Positions 52,952 to 63,971 are shown, numbered from the stretch's first letter. The stretch is DNA of 64,000 nt from Melaminivora sp034675505 (GCA_034675505.1 JAUCDD010000032.1:1-64000); one strand, 5' to 3'. The notes: generated from the letters alone by a model not told the origin. Numbers and translations are program-made.

Positions 52952-54441
52952 TCAGTGGGCGTCTGCCTGCCGGGCGGCGAGCACGGCCGCAGAGGTGTCG
53001 CGGCTGGCGCCATTGAAAAAAATGTTCAGGACCACGGCAGCGATCGAGGACAGCAGAATACCGGATTCGATCAGCGGGTGGATGCCATGCGGCATCCACT
53101 GGCGGAAGTTGGGGGCCACCAGCGGGATCATGCCCACGCCGATCGAGACCGCCACGATCATGGCGTTGTTGCGGTTGTGCTGGAAGTCCACGTTGGACAG
53201 GATGCGGATGCCGGTGGCCGCCACCATGCCGAACATCACCAGCCCGGCGCCGCCCAGCACCACGGTGGGCAGCGACTCGATCAGCGCCGCCATCTTGGGG
53301 AGCACGCCCAGCACCACCAGGATGATGCCGCCGGCCACGCAGACCCAGCGGCTCTTGACGCCGGTGACCGCGACCAGGCCCACGTTCTGCGAGAAGCTGG
53401 TGTAGGGGAAGGTGTTGAACACGCCGCCGATGATGGTGCCCAGGCCGTCGGTGCGCAGGCCGCGCGTGAGGTCGGCGCGCGAGATGTCCCGGCCGGTCAT
53501 GTCGCCCAGCGCCAGGAACATGCCGGTGGATTCGATCATCACCACGATCATCACCAGGCTCATGGTCAGGATCAGGATGGGGTCGAACACCGGCGTGGCG
53601 ATCTGGAAGGGCAGCACCACGTCGAACCACTGCGCCTTGCCCACCTTCTGGAAGCTCATCAGCCCCATGGCGGCGGTGATGATGCCGCCCACGACGATGC
53701 CCAGCAGCACCGAGATGTTGGCCAGGAAGCCGCGGCCGAAACGCGCCACCAACAGGATGGTCAGCAGCACGATGCCCGAGATGCCCACGCCGGTGAGGTC
53801 GGCGTAGCGGGGGTTGGGCACGGTGGGCACGATGGCGAAGCCCTTGGGCACTGGCGGCAGCGACGAGCCCGGCGCGCCAGCGGCGGCCTGGGCGTCGGCC
53901 AGCCACTTCAGGTGCTCGGGGTTGGGCATGGAGGGCGCCGTGGGGCCCACCGGGTTGCCGAAGATCCAGTTGATGCCCACGCGCATCAGGCTGATGCCGA
54001 TGACCGCGATGATGGTGCCCGTCACCACCGGCGGGAAGTAGCGCAGCAGCCCGCTCATCAGCGGCGCCAGCAGCAGCGACACCACGCCCGCGCCTATGAC
54101 CGCGCCGAAGATCAGCCCCGCGCCCGCCTCGCCGCCGGTGGCCTGCGCCATCGACACCATGGGCGCGACGGCGGCGAACGTCACTCCCATCATCACCGGC
54201 AGCTTGATGCCGAACCACTGCGTGGCGCCCAGGCCTGAATCAGGGTGACCAGGCCGCAGACGAACAGGTCGGCCGAGATCAGGTGCGCTACCTGCTCGGG
54301 CGGCAGGTTGAGCGCGCGCCCGACGATCAGCGGCACGGCCACGGCGCCGGCGTACATGACCAGCACATGCTGCAGCCCCAGCGTGGCCGCGCGGCCCCAG
54401 GGCAGTTTTTCGTCAACGGGATGAACGGCGTTGGGGGACAT
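52952..54441 (-). pseudogene. NCS2 uracil/xanthine-type permease, one frameshift
   Basis: Nucleobase:cation symporter 2 protein with about 14 helices. The first frame starts at 54441 (MSPNAVHPVDEKLPWGRAAT) behind AAGGAA and runs to LVTLIQAW. The second continues GATQWFGIKLPVMMGVTFAA to the stop at 52952. One base is missing in CAGGCCTGGGCGCC (GCCCTG expected). All conserved motifs are present, such as QHVLVMYAGAVAVPLI, and QNVGLVAVTGVKSR, which binds the substrate in UraA/UapA-type carriers. If the indel is an error, this is an intact purine or pyrimidine importer, and its place before allantoin genes favours xanthine or urate. Confidence 0.85.
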
Positions 54442-54512
54442 GGGTGTTCCTTGTTTGCTCATGGGGCGCCAGCAATTGGCCAGGGACCGCGCGCCCATTG
54501 CGTACAGCGATC

Positions 54513-54534
54513 CATACAAAAAGTGTATACAAAA
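54513..54534 (-). promoter_or_regulatory. Candidate GntR site upstream of the permease
   Basis: On the minus strand TTTTGTATACAC followed by TTTTTGTATG. It contains the palindrome TGTATACA (54524-54531) and a ten-base match, TTTTTGTATG (54522-54513), to the site before the GntR gene (59548-59560). FCD-type GntR regulators often bind TTGTNNACAA-like sequences. Confidence 0.5.
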
Positions 54535-54691
54535 TATCCGGCGCCAGCGATAGGGGAAACAGCGGCCAGGCGGTTGATTTCGCTAGGGGTTTGCCCGTGT
54601 CCTGCCGAGTCGGCAGCGGCTGGGCCCGTGGCTTTTTTTACTGGACAACAAGGCGTTTTTCGATATGAAAAATGCGGCCCGATTGGACAAG

Positions 54692-54714
54692 AAAAAACCC
54701 GGCCAGGCCGGGTT
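54692..54714 (-). terminator. Intrinsic terminator of the allantoin operon
   Basis: Stem AACCCGGC/GCCGGGTT (54696-54703 with 54707-54714) followed by a T-run on the minus strand, 23 nt after the M20 hydrolase stop. Confidence 0.85.
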
Positions 54715-54737
54715 GGGCGGGGGGGCGAGGGCAGACT

Positions 54738-56006
54738 TCAGGCCAGCAGGTCCGCCAGGCTGCGCGCCACCACCTTGGTGGCGCGGCGCAGGTCTTCCAG
54801 CTCGACGCGCTCGTCGGCGCGCTTGGCATGGCTGTCCAGCACGGTGCGCGGGCCGGCGCCGTAGATCACGCCGGGGATGCCGCGCTCCACGTACAGGCGC
54901 ACGTCGGTGTACAGCGGCGTGCCCACGGCCGGGGGCTTTTCGCCAAACACCGCCTCGCCGTGCTGCTGGATGGCGTCCACCAGCGGTGCGTTGCCGGGCA
55001 GGGGCGTCATGGCGCGGGCCAGCAGCAGGCGGCGGATGTCCACGCGCACGGCGTCGCCGCCCTGGTAGCCGCAGCCTTCGTTGAACTGCTGCACTGCGCG
55101 CGCGATGACGGCGCGGATGCTGGCCTCCACCTCGGCCGGATCCTCCTCGGGGATCATGCGGCGGTCGAGCTTCAAGACCACCTTGCCGGGGATCACGTTG
55201 GTATTGGTGCCGCCCTCGATGCGCCCGATGTTCAGGTAGGGGTGGTTGATGCCCGCCACCTGCGAGCGCACGCTACGGTATTTCCCGTTCTCGGCATACA
55301 GCGCGGCCATGATGGCCACGGCCGCCTGCAGCGCGTCCACGCCGGTGTGCGGCACGGCCGCGTGGGCCATCTTGCCGTGCACGGTGACTTCCATCTGCAG
55401 GCAGCCGTTGTGCGCTGTCACCACCTCGTAGGAAAAGCCGGCGGCGATCATCAGGTCGGGCTTCGTCAGGCCCTGGGCCAGGAGCCAGCCGGGGCCCAGC
55501 AGGCCGCCGAACTCCTCGTCGTAGGTGAAGTGCAGCTCCACCGTGCCTTTGCTGGGTCGCGCGACGGCCTCCAGCGCGCGCACGGCATAGGTGAAGGTGG
55601 AGAAGTCGCTCTTGCTCACCGCCGTGGCGCGGCCGTACATGCGGCCGTCCACGACCTCGGCGCCGTAGGGGGCGTGCGTCCAGCCCTCGCCCGGTGGCAC
55701 CACGTCGCCGTGGGCGTTCAGGGCGATGGTCCTGCCCCCGCCGCCGTAGGGGCGGCGCACGATCAGGTTGGTGATGGACTGCATGCCGTAGTCGCGCACC
55801 TCGGCCTCGGGCACGGGGTGGCGCTCGGCGTCGAAGCCGAAGGCGGCGATCAGCTCGGCCGTGCGCTCGGCGTGCGGCGCGTTGTTGCCTGGCGGGGTAT
55901 CGGTGGGAACGCGCACCAGGGCTTGCAGGAACTGCACCTGCTCGTCGAAGTGCTGGTCGATCCACGCATCCAGTGCGGCGTAGGTGGCTTGGGCGTCGGG
56001 GCTCAT
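54738..56006 (-). CDS. M20 (ArgE/DapE-family) metallo-hydrolase
   Basis: 422 residues. Zinc ligands and catalytic residues are in LNAHGDVVPPGEGW (first His and bridging Asp) and TYDEEFGG (catalytic Glu pair). The dimerisation domain lies between about 200 and 320 (VHGKMAHAAVPHTGVDALQA). The start at 56006 has AGGAAA in front; 56024 is an in-frame alternative. Related to acetylornithine and succinyl-diaminopimelate deacylases. It is the last gene of the gntR-puuE-uraD/allC operon, so it may cleave a ureide or carbamoyl compound from purine breakdown. That role is inferred from context only. Confidence 0.85.
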   Translation of the reverse strand: MSPDAQATYAALDAWIDQHFDEQVQFLQALVRVPTDTPPGNNAPHAERTAELIAAFGFDAERHPVPEAEVRDYGMQSITNLIVRRPYGGGGRTIALNAHGDVVPPGEGWTHAPYGAEVVDGRMYGRATAVSKSDFSTFTYAVRALEAVARPSKGTVELHFTYDEEFGGLLGPGWLLAQGLTKPDLMIAAGFSYEVVTAHNGCLQMEVTVHGKMAHAAVPHTGVDALQAAVAIMAALYAENGKYRSVRSQVAGINHPYLNIGRIEGGTNTNVIPGKVVLKLDRRMIPEEDPAEVEASIRAVIARAVQQFNEGCGYQGGDAVRVDIRRLLLARAMTPLPGNAPLVDAIQQHGEAVFGEKPPAVGTPLYTDVRLYVERGIPGVIYGAGPRTVLDSHAKRADERVELEDLRRATKVVARSLADLLA

Positions 56007-56035
56007 GGGGGTTTCCTGGGACATCTCGTGGGGGG

Positions 56036-57808
56036 TCAGGCCTGCTCGGCGGCCAGCTGGCCCAGCAGGTGGCTGAAGGCATCGACGGCCAGCTGCATGT
56101 CGTCGCTGGTGGTCGATTCCAGGGGGTTGTGGCTGATGCCGCTGTTTTGGCCGCGCACGAACAGCATGGCCTGCGGCATGAGCTCGTGCAGCTTCATGGC
56201 GTCGTGGCCGGCGCCGCTGGGCAGGCGCAGCAGGGGCACGCCCAGCGCCTGCACCGCGGCCTCCCAGCGCTGCTGCCACGCCGGGTCGCCGGCGGCGGCG
56301 GCCTGCATGGTCAGCTCGGCCGTGTACTGCAGGCCGCGCCGCTGGGCAACGCTTTGCAGCATGGCCAGCACGTCGGCCACCAGGGCGTCGCGCTGCGCGT
56401 CGGTGGGGGCGCGCAGGTCCAGGCTGAAGGCGCAGCGCCCCGGCACCACGTTGATCGAGCCGCCGGGCACCTGCAGCATGCCCATGGTGGCCACGCTGCC
56501 CGCGTCCTGGCTGGCGCGCTGCTCCATGTACAGCGCCAGCTCGGCCACGCCCAGCGCGGCGTCGCGGCGGCGGTCCATGGGCGTGGTGCCGGCGTGGGCG
56601 GCCATGCCGGCCATCTCGCACAGGTAGCGGGCGCTGCCGTTGATGGAGGTGACGACGCCCAGCGGGATGTCCAGCTCGGTCAGCACCGGCCCCTGCTCGA
56701 TGTGCACTTCGACGAAGCCCAGGTAGCGCTCGCGCTCGCGCCTGAGCCTGGGGATGTCATCCACGCACAGGCCGGCGTTCTGCATGGCCTGGCGCATGGT
56801 GATGCCATCCTGGTCCTGTTGCTCCAGCCAGGCCTGGTCGAAGTGGCCGATCAGCGCGCCCGAACCCAGGAAGGTGGCCTTGTAGCGCTGGCCTTCCTCC
56901 TCGGCAAAGCCCACGACCTCGATGCCGAACGGCAGGCGCCTGTTGTGGCGGTGCAGCTCGCGCACGGCGGCCATGGGCACGAAGATGCCCAGCCGGCCAT
57001 CGTATTTGCCGCCGTTGCGCACGGTGTCGTAGTGCGAGCCGGTGAGCAGGTATTGCGCCCCGGCCGCAGCGCCGTGGTAGCGGCCCACGACGTTGCCCAC
57101 GGCGTCGATCTCCACCTCGTCGAAGCCGCATTCGCGCATCCAGTGGCTGATGCGCTGGGCGCAGGCGCGGTGCGCGTCGGTGAGGTAGGTGACGGTGAGC
57201 TGGCCCTGCTCGGCGTAGCCGGGGTCGCTGTGCTGGGCCAGGCGCTCGTGCCAGTCCCACACGTCGTGGCCCAGCGCGGGCTCGGCGCCGAACTTGTCGT
57301 TGAGGCGGATCTCGGCGATGCGGTGGATGTTGCGCAGCGCCTCGCCCCGCTCGAAGTCCACCGGGTTGGACAGGCGCCGGGCAAAGGTGTCGATGATCTC
57401 GCCGCGCGGCAGGCCGGCGCCGCGCGCGCCGCGCACCGCCAGGATGAAGGGAAAGCCGAAGCGCGTGTTGTAGTCCCGGTTGAGCTGCTGGATGCGTGCG
57501 AACTCGTCCGGCGTGCAGTCCGTGAGGCCGGCCTTCGCTTGCTCGTTGGTGGACTCGGCGGTGAGCGTGTTGCTGACCATGGCCTTGCCGGCAAGCTCCG
57601 GGTGGGCGCGGATCAGCGCCAGCTGCGCGTCCTCGCCGGCATCGCGCAGCGTCCGCACCAGGGCGTGCTTGAGGTGCGCGAGCGAGCGGAAAGGCCGCTC
57701 GGCGAGCGCGCCCTGGGCGATCCAGGGCGAGTGCTCGTACACGCCGTCCAGCAGGGCCACGGCTTCGGGTACGGCGGCGGCATTGAGTTGGTCCAGGGTC
57801 AGGGCCAT
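56036..57808 (-). CDS. Fused OHCU decarboxylase (UraD) and allantoate amidohydrolase (AllC)
   Basis: 590 residues in two domains. Residues about 1-165 are UraD: the catalytic His69 in RAHPELAGK, LNRDYNTRFGFPFI and RLSNPVDFERGEALRNI. UraD decarboxylates OHCU to S-allantoin. From about 175 the M20 allantoate amidohydrolase begins: metal ligands in GSHYDTVRNGGKYDG, AEEEGQRY, and the HIEQGP motif, ending SGISHNPLESTTSDDM. AllC splits allantoate to ureidoglycine, ammonia and CO2. The two steps flank allantoinase (PuuE), encoded just upstream, so one polypeptide brackets the pathway. Operon position: after puuE, before the M20 gene. Confidence 0.9.
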   Translation of the reverse strand: MALTLDQLNAAAVPEAVALLDGVYEHSPWIAQGALAERPFRSLAHLKHALVRTLRDAGEDAQLALIRAHPELAGKAMVSNTLTAESTNEQAKAGLTDCTPDEFARIQQLNRDYNTRFGFPFILAVRGARGAGLPRGEIIDTFARRLSNPVDFERGEALRNIHRIAEIRLNDKFGAEPALGHDVWDWHERLAQHSDPGYAEQGQLTVTYLTDAHRACAQRISHWMRECGFDEVEIDAVGNVVGRYHGAAAGAQYLLTGSHYDTVRNGGKYDGRLGIFVPMAAVRELHRHNRRLPFGIEVVGFAEEEGQRYKATFLGSGALIGHFDQAWLEQQDQDGITMRQAMQNAGLCVDDIPRLRRERERYLGFVEVHIEQGPVLTELDIPLGVVTSINGSARYLCEMAGMAAHAGTTPMDRRRDAALGVAELALYMEQRASQDAGSVATMGMLQVPGGSINVVPGRCAFSLDLRAPTDAQRDALVADVLAMLQSVAQRRGLQYTAELTMQAAAAGDPAWQQRWEAAVQALGVPLLRLPSGAGHDAMKLHELMPQAMLFVRGQNSGISHNPLESTTSDDMQLAVDAFSHLLGQLAAEQA

Positions 57809-57828
57809 GGTGTCTCCACTATCAAAAC

Positions 57829-57881
57829 AAGAGCTGTTTACGCTTCATTCACGCCGGCTGGAGGCTGATTTGGCTCAAATC
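57829..57881 (+). repeat. Interspersed repeat copy D
   Basis: ACTATCAAAACAAGAGCTGT, TTACGCTTCATTCACGCCGG, CTGGAGGCTGATTTGGCTCA. It fills the gap between uraD-allC and puuE, and its tail contains the puuE stop codon. Confidence 0.6.
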
Positions 57882-58840
57882 ACCGGTGCCGGATGCTGCT
57901 GCGCCCAGTGCCGCGCCAGGTCGATGCGCCGGCAGACCCACGCGTGGTCGTGCTGCTGCACGTGGTCCAGAAAGCGCTGCAGCGCCGTGATGCGGCCGGG
58001 CCGGCCCAGCAGGCGGCAGTGCATGCCGATGCTCATCATCTTCGGGCTGTCGTCGCCCGCCGGGTCGCCCTCGGCGTACAGCACGTCGAAGCTGTCCTTC
58101 AGGTACTGGAAGAACGGGTCGGCGTGCGAATAGCCCTGGGGCAGGGCGAAGCGCATGTCATTGCAGTCCAGCGTGTAGGGCACGACCAGCTGGCGCGCGC
58201 GGCTGCCGTCGGTGCGCACCACCTGCATCCACAGCGGCAGGTCGTCGCCGTAGTAGTCGCTGTCATAGGCGAAGCGGCCCGCGTCGGCCACCAGGCGGTG
58301 GGTGTTGGGGCTGTCGCGGCCGGTGTACCAGCCCAGGGCGTGGTCGCCCCCCTGGCCGTACAGCTCGTCGAAGATGGCCAGGCACTCGTGCATGTGGGCG
58401 CGCTCGAGGCTTTCCGGCGCGTCCTGGTAGTGGATCCACTTCAGGCCATGGCAGGCGACCTCGTGGCCCAGCTCGTCGAAGGCCTGGGCCACCTCGCGGT
58501 GGCGCTTGAGCGCGGTGGCGACGCCGAACACGGTGAGCGGCAGGCCGCGCCGCTCGAACTCGCGCAAGAGGCGCCACACGCCGGCGCGCGAGCCGTATTC
58601 GTAGATGCCCTCCATGCTCATGTGCCGCGCCGGGTAGGCCGCGGGGTTGAACATCTCGGACAGGAACTGCTCGCTGGCCGCATCGCCGTGCAGCACGCTG
58701 TTTTCGCCGCCTTCCTCGTAGTTCAGCACGAACTGCACGGCCACGCGGGCGTTGCCGGGCCAGTGCGGGTGGGGCGGCGTGGGCCCATAGCCGACCAGGT
58801 CGCGGGGGTAGGGGGCGCAGGCGTCGTACAGGGTGGTCAT
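57875..58840 (-). CDS. puuE: Allantoinase, PuuE type (polysaccharide-deacetylase fold)
   Basis: 321 residues of the polysaccharide-deacetylase-like allantoinase family found with UraD and urate genes. Motifs are VQFVLNYEEGGENSVLHGDA, HMSMEGIYEYGSRAGVWRLL, and ACHGLKWIHYQ. It hydrolyses allantoin to allantoate. The usual catalytic set is partly changed, as in all members of this subgroup. 12 nt after the GntR gene and read in the same direction. Its stop codon lies in repeat copy D. Confidence 0.9.
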   Translation of the reverse strand: MTTLYDACAPYPRDLVGYGPTPPHPHWPGNARVAVQFVLNYEEGGENSVLHGDAASEQFLSEMFNPAAYPARHMSMEGIYEYGSRAGVWRLLREFERRGLPLTVFGVATALKRHREVAQAFDELGHEVACHGLKWIHYQDAPESLERAHMHECLAIFDELYGQGGDHALGWYTGRDSPNTHRLVADAGRFAYDSDYYGDDLPLWMQVVRTDGSRARQLVVPYTLDCNDMRFALPQGYSHADPFFQYLKDSFDVLYAEGDPAGDDSPKMMSIGMHCRLLGRPGRITALQRFLDHVQQHDHAWVCRRIDLARHWAQQHPAPVI

Positions 58841-58852
58841 GGGTCGGGGCTT

Positions 58853-59521
58853 TCAGGAAGACAGGGCCATGGACAGGTCGCTGGTGGGCAGCTCGCGGTC
58901 GAACTGCAGGCCGGCCTGCACGTTGTCCAGGTGCTCCTGCATCAGGCGCACGGCGGCGCCCTCGTCGCGGCGGGCCAGGGCCTCGACGATCTGCGCGTGC
59001 TCCTCGTGCGAGTGCTCGGCGGCGCTGGTGGACTGGTACATCAGCGTGATCAGCGCGCAGCGCGAGATCAGCTCGCCCAGCAGCTGGGCCAGCACGTCGT
59101 TGCCCATCAGCTCGGCCATGCGCACGTGGAAGTCGCCCAGGAGTTCGGTGCGCTGGCCCACGTCGCCGCCGTCCATGGCTTTCTTCTCGGCTGCCACGTG
59201 GGACTTCAGCGCGCGGATCTGCGCCGGGGTGCTCTGCGCGATGAAGGCGCGCACCATGGCGCTCTCCAGCATGCGGCGCACGGCAAAGACCTGCTGCGCC
59301 TCATCGACCGAAGGCGTGGCGACGAAGGCGCCGCGCGCCGGCTCCAGGCGGATCAGGCGGTTTTGCGACAGCTGGAACAGCGCCTGGCGCACGAGGGTGC
59401 GCGAGACGCCGAAATGGTCCGCCAGCTTTTGCTCGGCCAGCTTGGTGCCGGGCAGCAGGCGGTGCTCGACGATGGCCCGGGTGAGGTTCTCGACGATCTG
59501 GCCGGTGGTGGAGGTGTCCAT
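58853..59521 (-). CDS. GntR-family regulator, FCD type
   Basis: 222 residues: winged helix at the N-terminus (GQIVENLTRAIVEHRLLPGT, then LAEQKLADHFGVSRTLVRQA) and an FCD all-helical ligand domain (about 80-215; RRMLESAMVRAFIAQ, with the metal-binding-type His in LGDFHVRMAELMG). First gene of the allantoin operon gntR-puuE-uraD/allC-M20. A TTGTATGCAA-like site lies 27 nt upstream of its start, and a near copy stands before the NCS2 permease, suggesting autoregulation and control of both units. The effector may be allantoin, allantoate or urate. Confidence 0.9.
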   Translation of the reverse strand: MDTSTTGQIVENLTRAIVEHRLLPGTKLAEQKLADHFGVSRTLVRQALFQLSQNRLIRLEPARGAFVATPSVDEAQQVFAVRRMLESAMVRAFIAQSTPAQIRALKSHVAAEKKAMDGGDVGQRTELLGDFHVRMAELMGNDVLAQLLGELISRCALITLMYQSTSAAEHSHEEHAQIVEALARRDEGAAVRLMQEHLDNVQAGLQFDRELPTSDLSMALSS

Positions 59522-59547
59522 GCAGCCATCATATCGGCGGAACACAA

Positions 59548-59560
59548 TTTTTGTATGCAA
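59548..59560. promoter_or_regulatory. Candidate GntR operator before gntR/glycerate kinase
   Basis: TTTTTGTATGCAA, in which TTGTATGCAA is a near-palindrome, lies in the 156-bp gap between the divergent GntR and glycerate kinase genes. The first ten bases occur again before the NCS2 permease. Confidence 0.5.
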
Positions 59561-59677
59561 TTTCTGTGGACTGCTCTTGAAATTTGCGCCGGCCCGTGCC
59601 CCAATGCGCCACGCGCGTGCCGCCATGCGGCCCCTTTCCTTCCCCATTTTTTGCAACCCCAGCCGGAGACCGTCCCC

Positions 59678-60994
59678 ATGCCTACGCCCGCCCACCCGGC
59701 CGAGCCGCACGCCTTGCTGCGCTCGCTGTTCGACGCCGCCGTGCAAAGCGCCCAGCCCCTGCACGGCATGGCGCAGCACCTGCCGCCGCCCCCCAGGGGC
59801 CGCACCCTGGTGCTGGGCGCCGGCAAGGCTGGCGGCGCCATGGCGCAGGCGCTGGAGTCGCTGTGGCCGCAGGACGCGCCGCTGTCCGGCCTGGTGGTCA
59901 CCCGCTATGGCCACACGCCGCCGCGCCCGGCCGGCCTGGCGCAGCGCATCGAGGTGGTGGAGGCCGCACACCCCGTGCCCGACGCCGCCGGCCTGGCGGC
60001 GGCCGGGCGCATGCTGGCGCTGGCCGAAGGCCTGACCGGGGACGACCTGGTGCTGTGCCTGATCTCGGGCGGCGGCTCGGCGCTGCTGACGCTGCCGGCG
60101 CAGGGCCTGACGCTTGCCGACAAGCAGCGCATCAACCGCGAGCTGCTGGAATGCGGCGCGGCCATCGACGAGATGAACTGCGTGCGCCGCCACCTCTCGC
60201 GCATCAAAGGCGGGCGGCTGGGCGCGGCCTGCGCGCCGGCGCGCGTGCTGACCCTGGCCATCAGCGACGTGCCGGGCGATGACCCGGCGGTGATCGCCAG
60301 CGGCCCCACGGTGCCCGACGCCAGCACCTGCGCCGACGCGCTGGCGGTTCTTGCGCGCTACCGCATCGAGGTGCCGCCGGCCGTGCACGCGGCGCTTGCC
60401 AGCGGCGCGCTGGAGACGCCCAAGCCGGGCGACGCGCGCTTTGCCGGCCACCAGGTGCGGCTGATCGCCACGCCGCAGCAGTCGCTGGAGGCGGCGGCGC
60501 GGGCCGCGCGCGCCGCAGGGCTGGCGGCGCACATCCTGTCCGACGAGATCGAGGGCGAATCGCGCGAGGTGGCCAAGGTACACGCGGCGCTGGCGCGCAG
60601 CGTGGCGCGGCGCGGCGAGCCGTTCGCGCGCCCCTGCGTCATCCTGTCGGGCGGCGAGACCACGGTGACCATCCGGCCGCGCCAGCCGGGCGCGGCCAGG
60701 GGGCGCGGCGGGCGCGCCGGCGAGTTCTGCATGGGCCTGGCGCAGGCGCTGCAGGGCCAGCCGGGCGTGTGGGCGCTGGCGGCAGACACCGACGGCATCG
60801 ACGGCGTGGAGGACAACGCCGGCGCGCGCATCTCGCCCGACACGCTGGCGCGGGCCAGGGCAGCGGGCCTGGCGCTGCCCGACCACCTGGAGCGCAACGA
60901 CGCCTACGGCTATTTCCAGGCGCTGGGCGACCTGGTGGTCACCGGCCCGACGCACACCAACGTCAACGACTTCCGCGCGATCCTGGTGCTGTAG
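59678..60994 (+). CDS. Glycerate 2-kinase, GckA/TtuD (MOFRL) family
   Basis: 438 residues. N-terminal DUF4147 part with LVLGAGKAGGAMAQAL, and SGGGSALLTLPAQGL. The C-terminal MOFRL part holds ILSGGETTVTI and ALAADTDGIDGVEDNAGARI. The enzyme phosphorylates D-glycerate, the end product of the glyoxylate carboligase route encoded downstream. The start at 59678 follows GCCGGAGAC. Divergent from the GntR gene and convergent with the LysR gene. Confidence 0.92.
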   Translation: MPTPAHPAEPHALLRSLFDAAVQSAQPLHGMAQHLPPPPRGRTLVLGAGKAGGAMAQALESLWPQDAPLSGLVVTRYGHTPPRPAGLAQRIEVVEAAHPVPDAAGLAAAGRMLALAEGLTGDDLVLCLISGGGSALLTLPAQGLTLADKQRINRELLECGAAIDEMNCVRRHLSRIKGGRLGAACAPARVLTLAISDVPGDDPAVIASGPTVPDASTCADALAVLARYRIEVPPAVHAALASGALETPKPGDARFAGHQVRLIATPQQSLEAAARAARAAGLAAHILSDEIEGESREVAKVHAALARSVARRGEPFARPCVILSGGETTVTIRPRQPGAARGRGGRAGEFCMGLAQALQGQPGVWALAADTDGIDGVEDNAGARISPDTLARARAAGLALPDHLERNDAYGYFQALGDLVVTGPTHTNVNDFRAILVL

Positions 60995-61048
60995 CGCCGC
61001 CCTCGGGCGCCGCCCAGGCGGCCAGCCCCTGGCGCGGCACGCCCGCGT

Positions 61049-61984
61049 TCAGCGCTCAACGCTCAACGCGCCCTCGCGCGGCAGGGTCTGCCACCAGTCC
61101 GCGTCGAAGCGCCCCTGCAGGAAGGCAATGAACGCCTGCACCTTCTGCGGCACCAGGCGCGGCGAGGGATAGACGGCGTGGATGTCCTGCTCGGGCAGGC
61201 GGCAGTGCCGGAGCACCTCGACCACCCGCCCGGCCTGCAGCGACTCGTGCGCCACGTAGCGCGGCAGCGCAGCGATGCCCATGTGGGCGCGCGCCGCGGC
61301 CAGCAGCGCCGACAGGTTGTTCGAGCGCAGCCGCCCGGTCACGGGCACCGACACCGGCTCGCCCCCCGCAGGCTGCAGGCGCCACAGGTCGGTGCCCTGC
61401 ACGCTGCTGTAGATCAGCGTGGCGTGCTCCTTCAGGTCTGCCGGGCGGCGCGGCGCGGCGTGCTGGCGCAAATAGGCGGGCGAGGCCACCAGCACCCAGG
61501 GGTTCACGCCCAGCGTGCGCGCGCCCAGGCTGGAGTCGGCCAGCTTGCCCAGGCGCAGCGCCACGTCGATGCCGGTGGCCACCAGGTCGGTGTAGCGGTC
61601 CTCGAAGCTCAGGTCCACCTGCACCTGCGGGTGCTGGCGCATGAACTGCAGCGCCAGCGGGATGAGCACGCGCCGCCCGAAGGCCACCGAGCTGCCGATG
61701 CGCAAGCCGCCCTGCATCTGCGCCTGCGGCGCGCGCAGCAGCCCTTCGGCCTCGGCCACGTCGCGCGCGATGGCCTTGCAGCGCTCGTAGTACAGCGCGC
61801 CGGCCTCGGTCAGGCTGACCCCGCGCGTGTTGCGGTTGAGCAGGCGCGCCTGCAGCCGCGCCTCCAGCGCCGCGACCTGCTTGGTCACCGTGGGCTGGGT
61901 GGTGCCCAGCTCGCGCGCCACCTGGGTGAAGCTGCCCGTCTCCGCGACGCGCACATACATCTGCATGGCATCCAGCCGGTCCAT
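61049..61984 (-). CDS. LysR-family regulator
   Basis: 311 residues. The helix-turn-helix is MDRLDAMQMYVRVAETGSFT, then QVARELGTTQPTVTKQVAAL, followed by a substrate-binding domain (from about 90). Start at 61984. It is divergent from gcl and separated from it by a palindrome with the LysR T-N11-A form, so it is the likely activator of gcl-hyi. The effector could be glyoxylate or a ureide. Confidence 0.9.
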   Translation of the reverse strand: MDRLDAMQMYVRVAETGSFTQVARELGTTQPTVTKQVAALEARLQARLLNRNTRGVSLTEAGALYYERCKAIARDVAEAEGLLRAPQAQMQGGLRIGSSVAFGRRVLIPLALQFMRQHPQVQVDLSFEDRYTDLVATGIDVALRLGKLADSSLGARTLGVNPWVLVASPAYLRQHAAPRRPADLKEHATLIYSSVQGTDLWRLQPAGGEPVSVPVTGRLRSNNLSALLAAARAHMGIAALPRYVAHESLQAGRVVEVLRHCRLPEQDIHAVYPSPRLVPQKVQAFIAFLQGRFDADWWQTLPREGALSVER

Positions 61985-62030
61985 TGCCTTGCCTCCTTGC
62001 GCGCCTTGCGGCGCAGCGTGCGGGTGGTCC

Positions 62031-62045
62031 ATTCCAATATGGAAT
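62031..62045. promoter_or_regulatory. LysR-type palindrome before gcl
   Basis: ATTCCA-ATA-TGGAAT is a perfect 6-3-6 inverted repeat that contains a T-N11-A core (62032-62044). It is 46 nt from the LysR start and 80 nt from the gcl start. Confidence 0.65.
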
Positions 62046-62125
62046 AAATTTTATGGCCCGTGCGGGCGTTCCTGAAAAGCCGCTGGCTGCCTAGAGTGGC
62101 GCCAACCCTTTCAGGAGACTCTCCC

Positions 62126-63922
<1,797 letters not shown>

Positions 63923-63971
63923 CCTGTACGCCTATCCACTCCCTCCTTTTTCTTTTTTTCCGGAGATTCCC

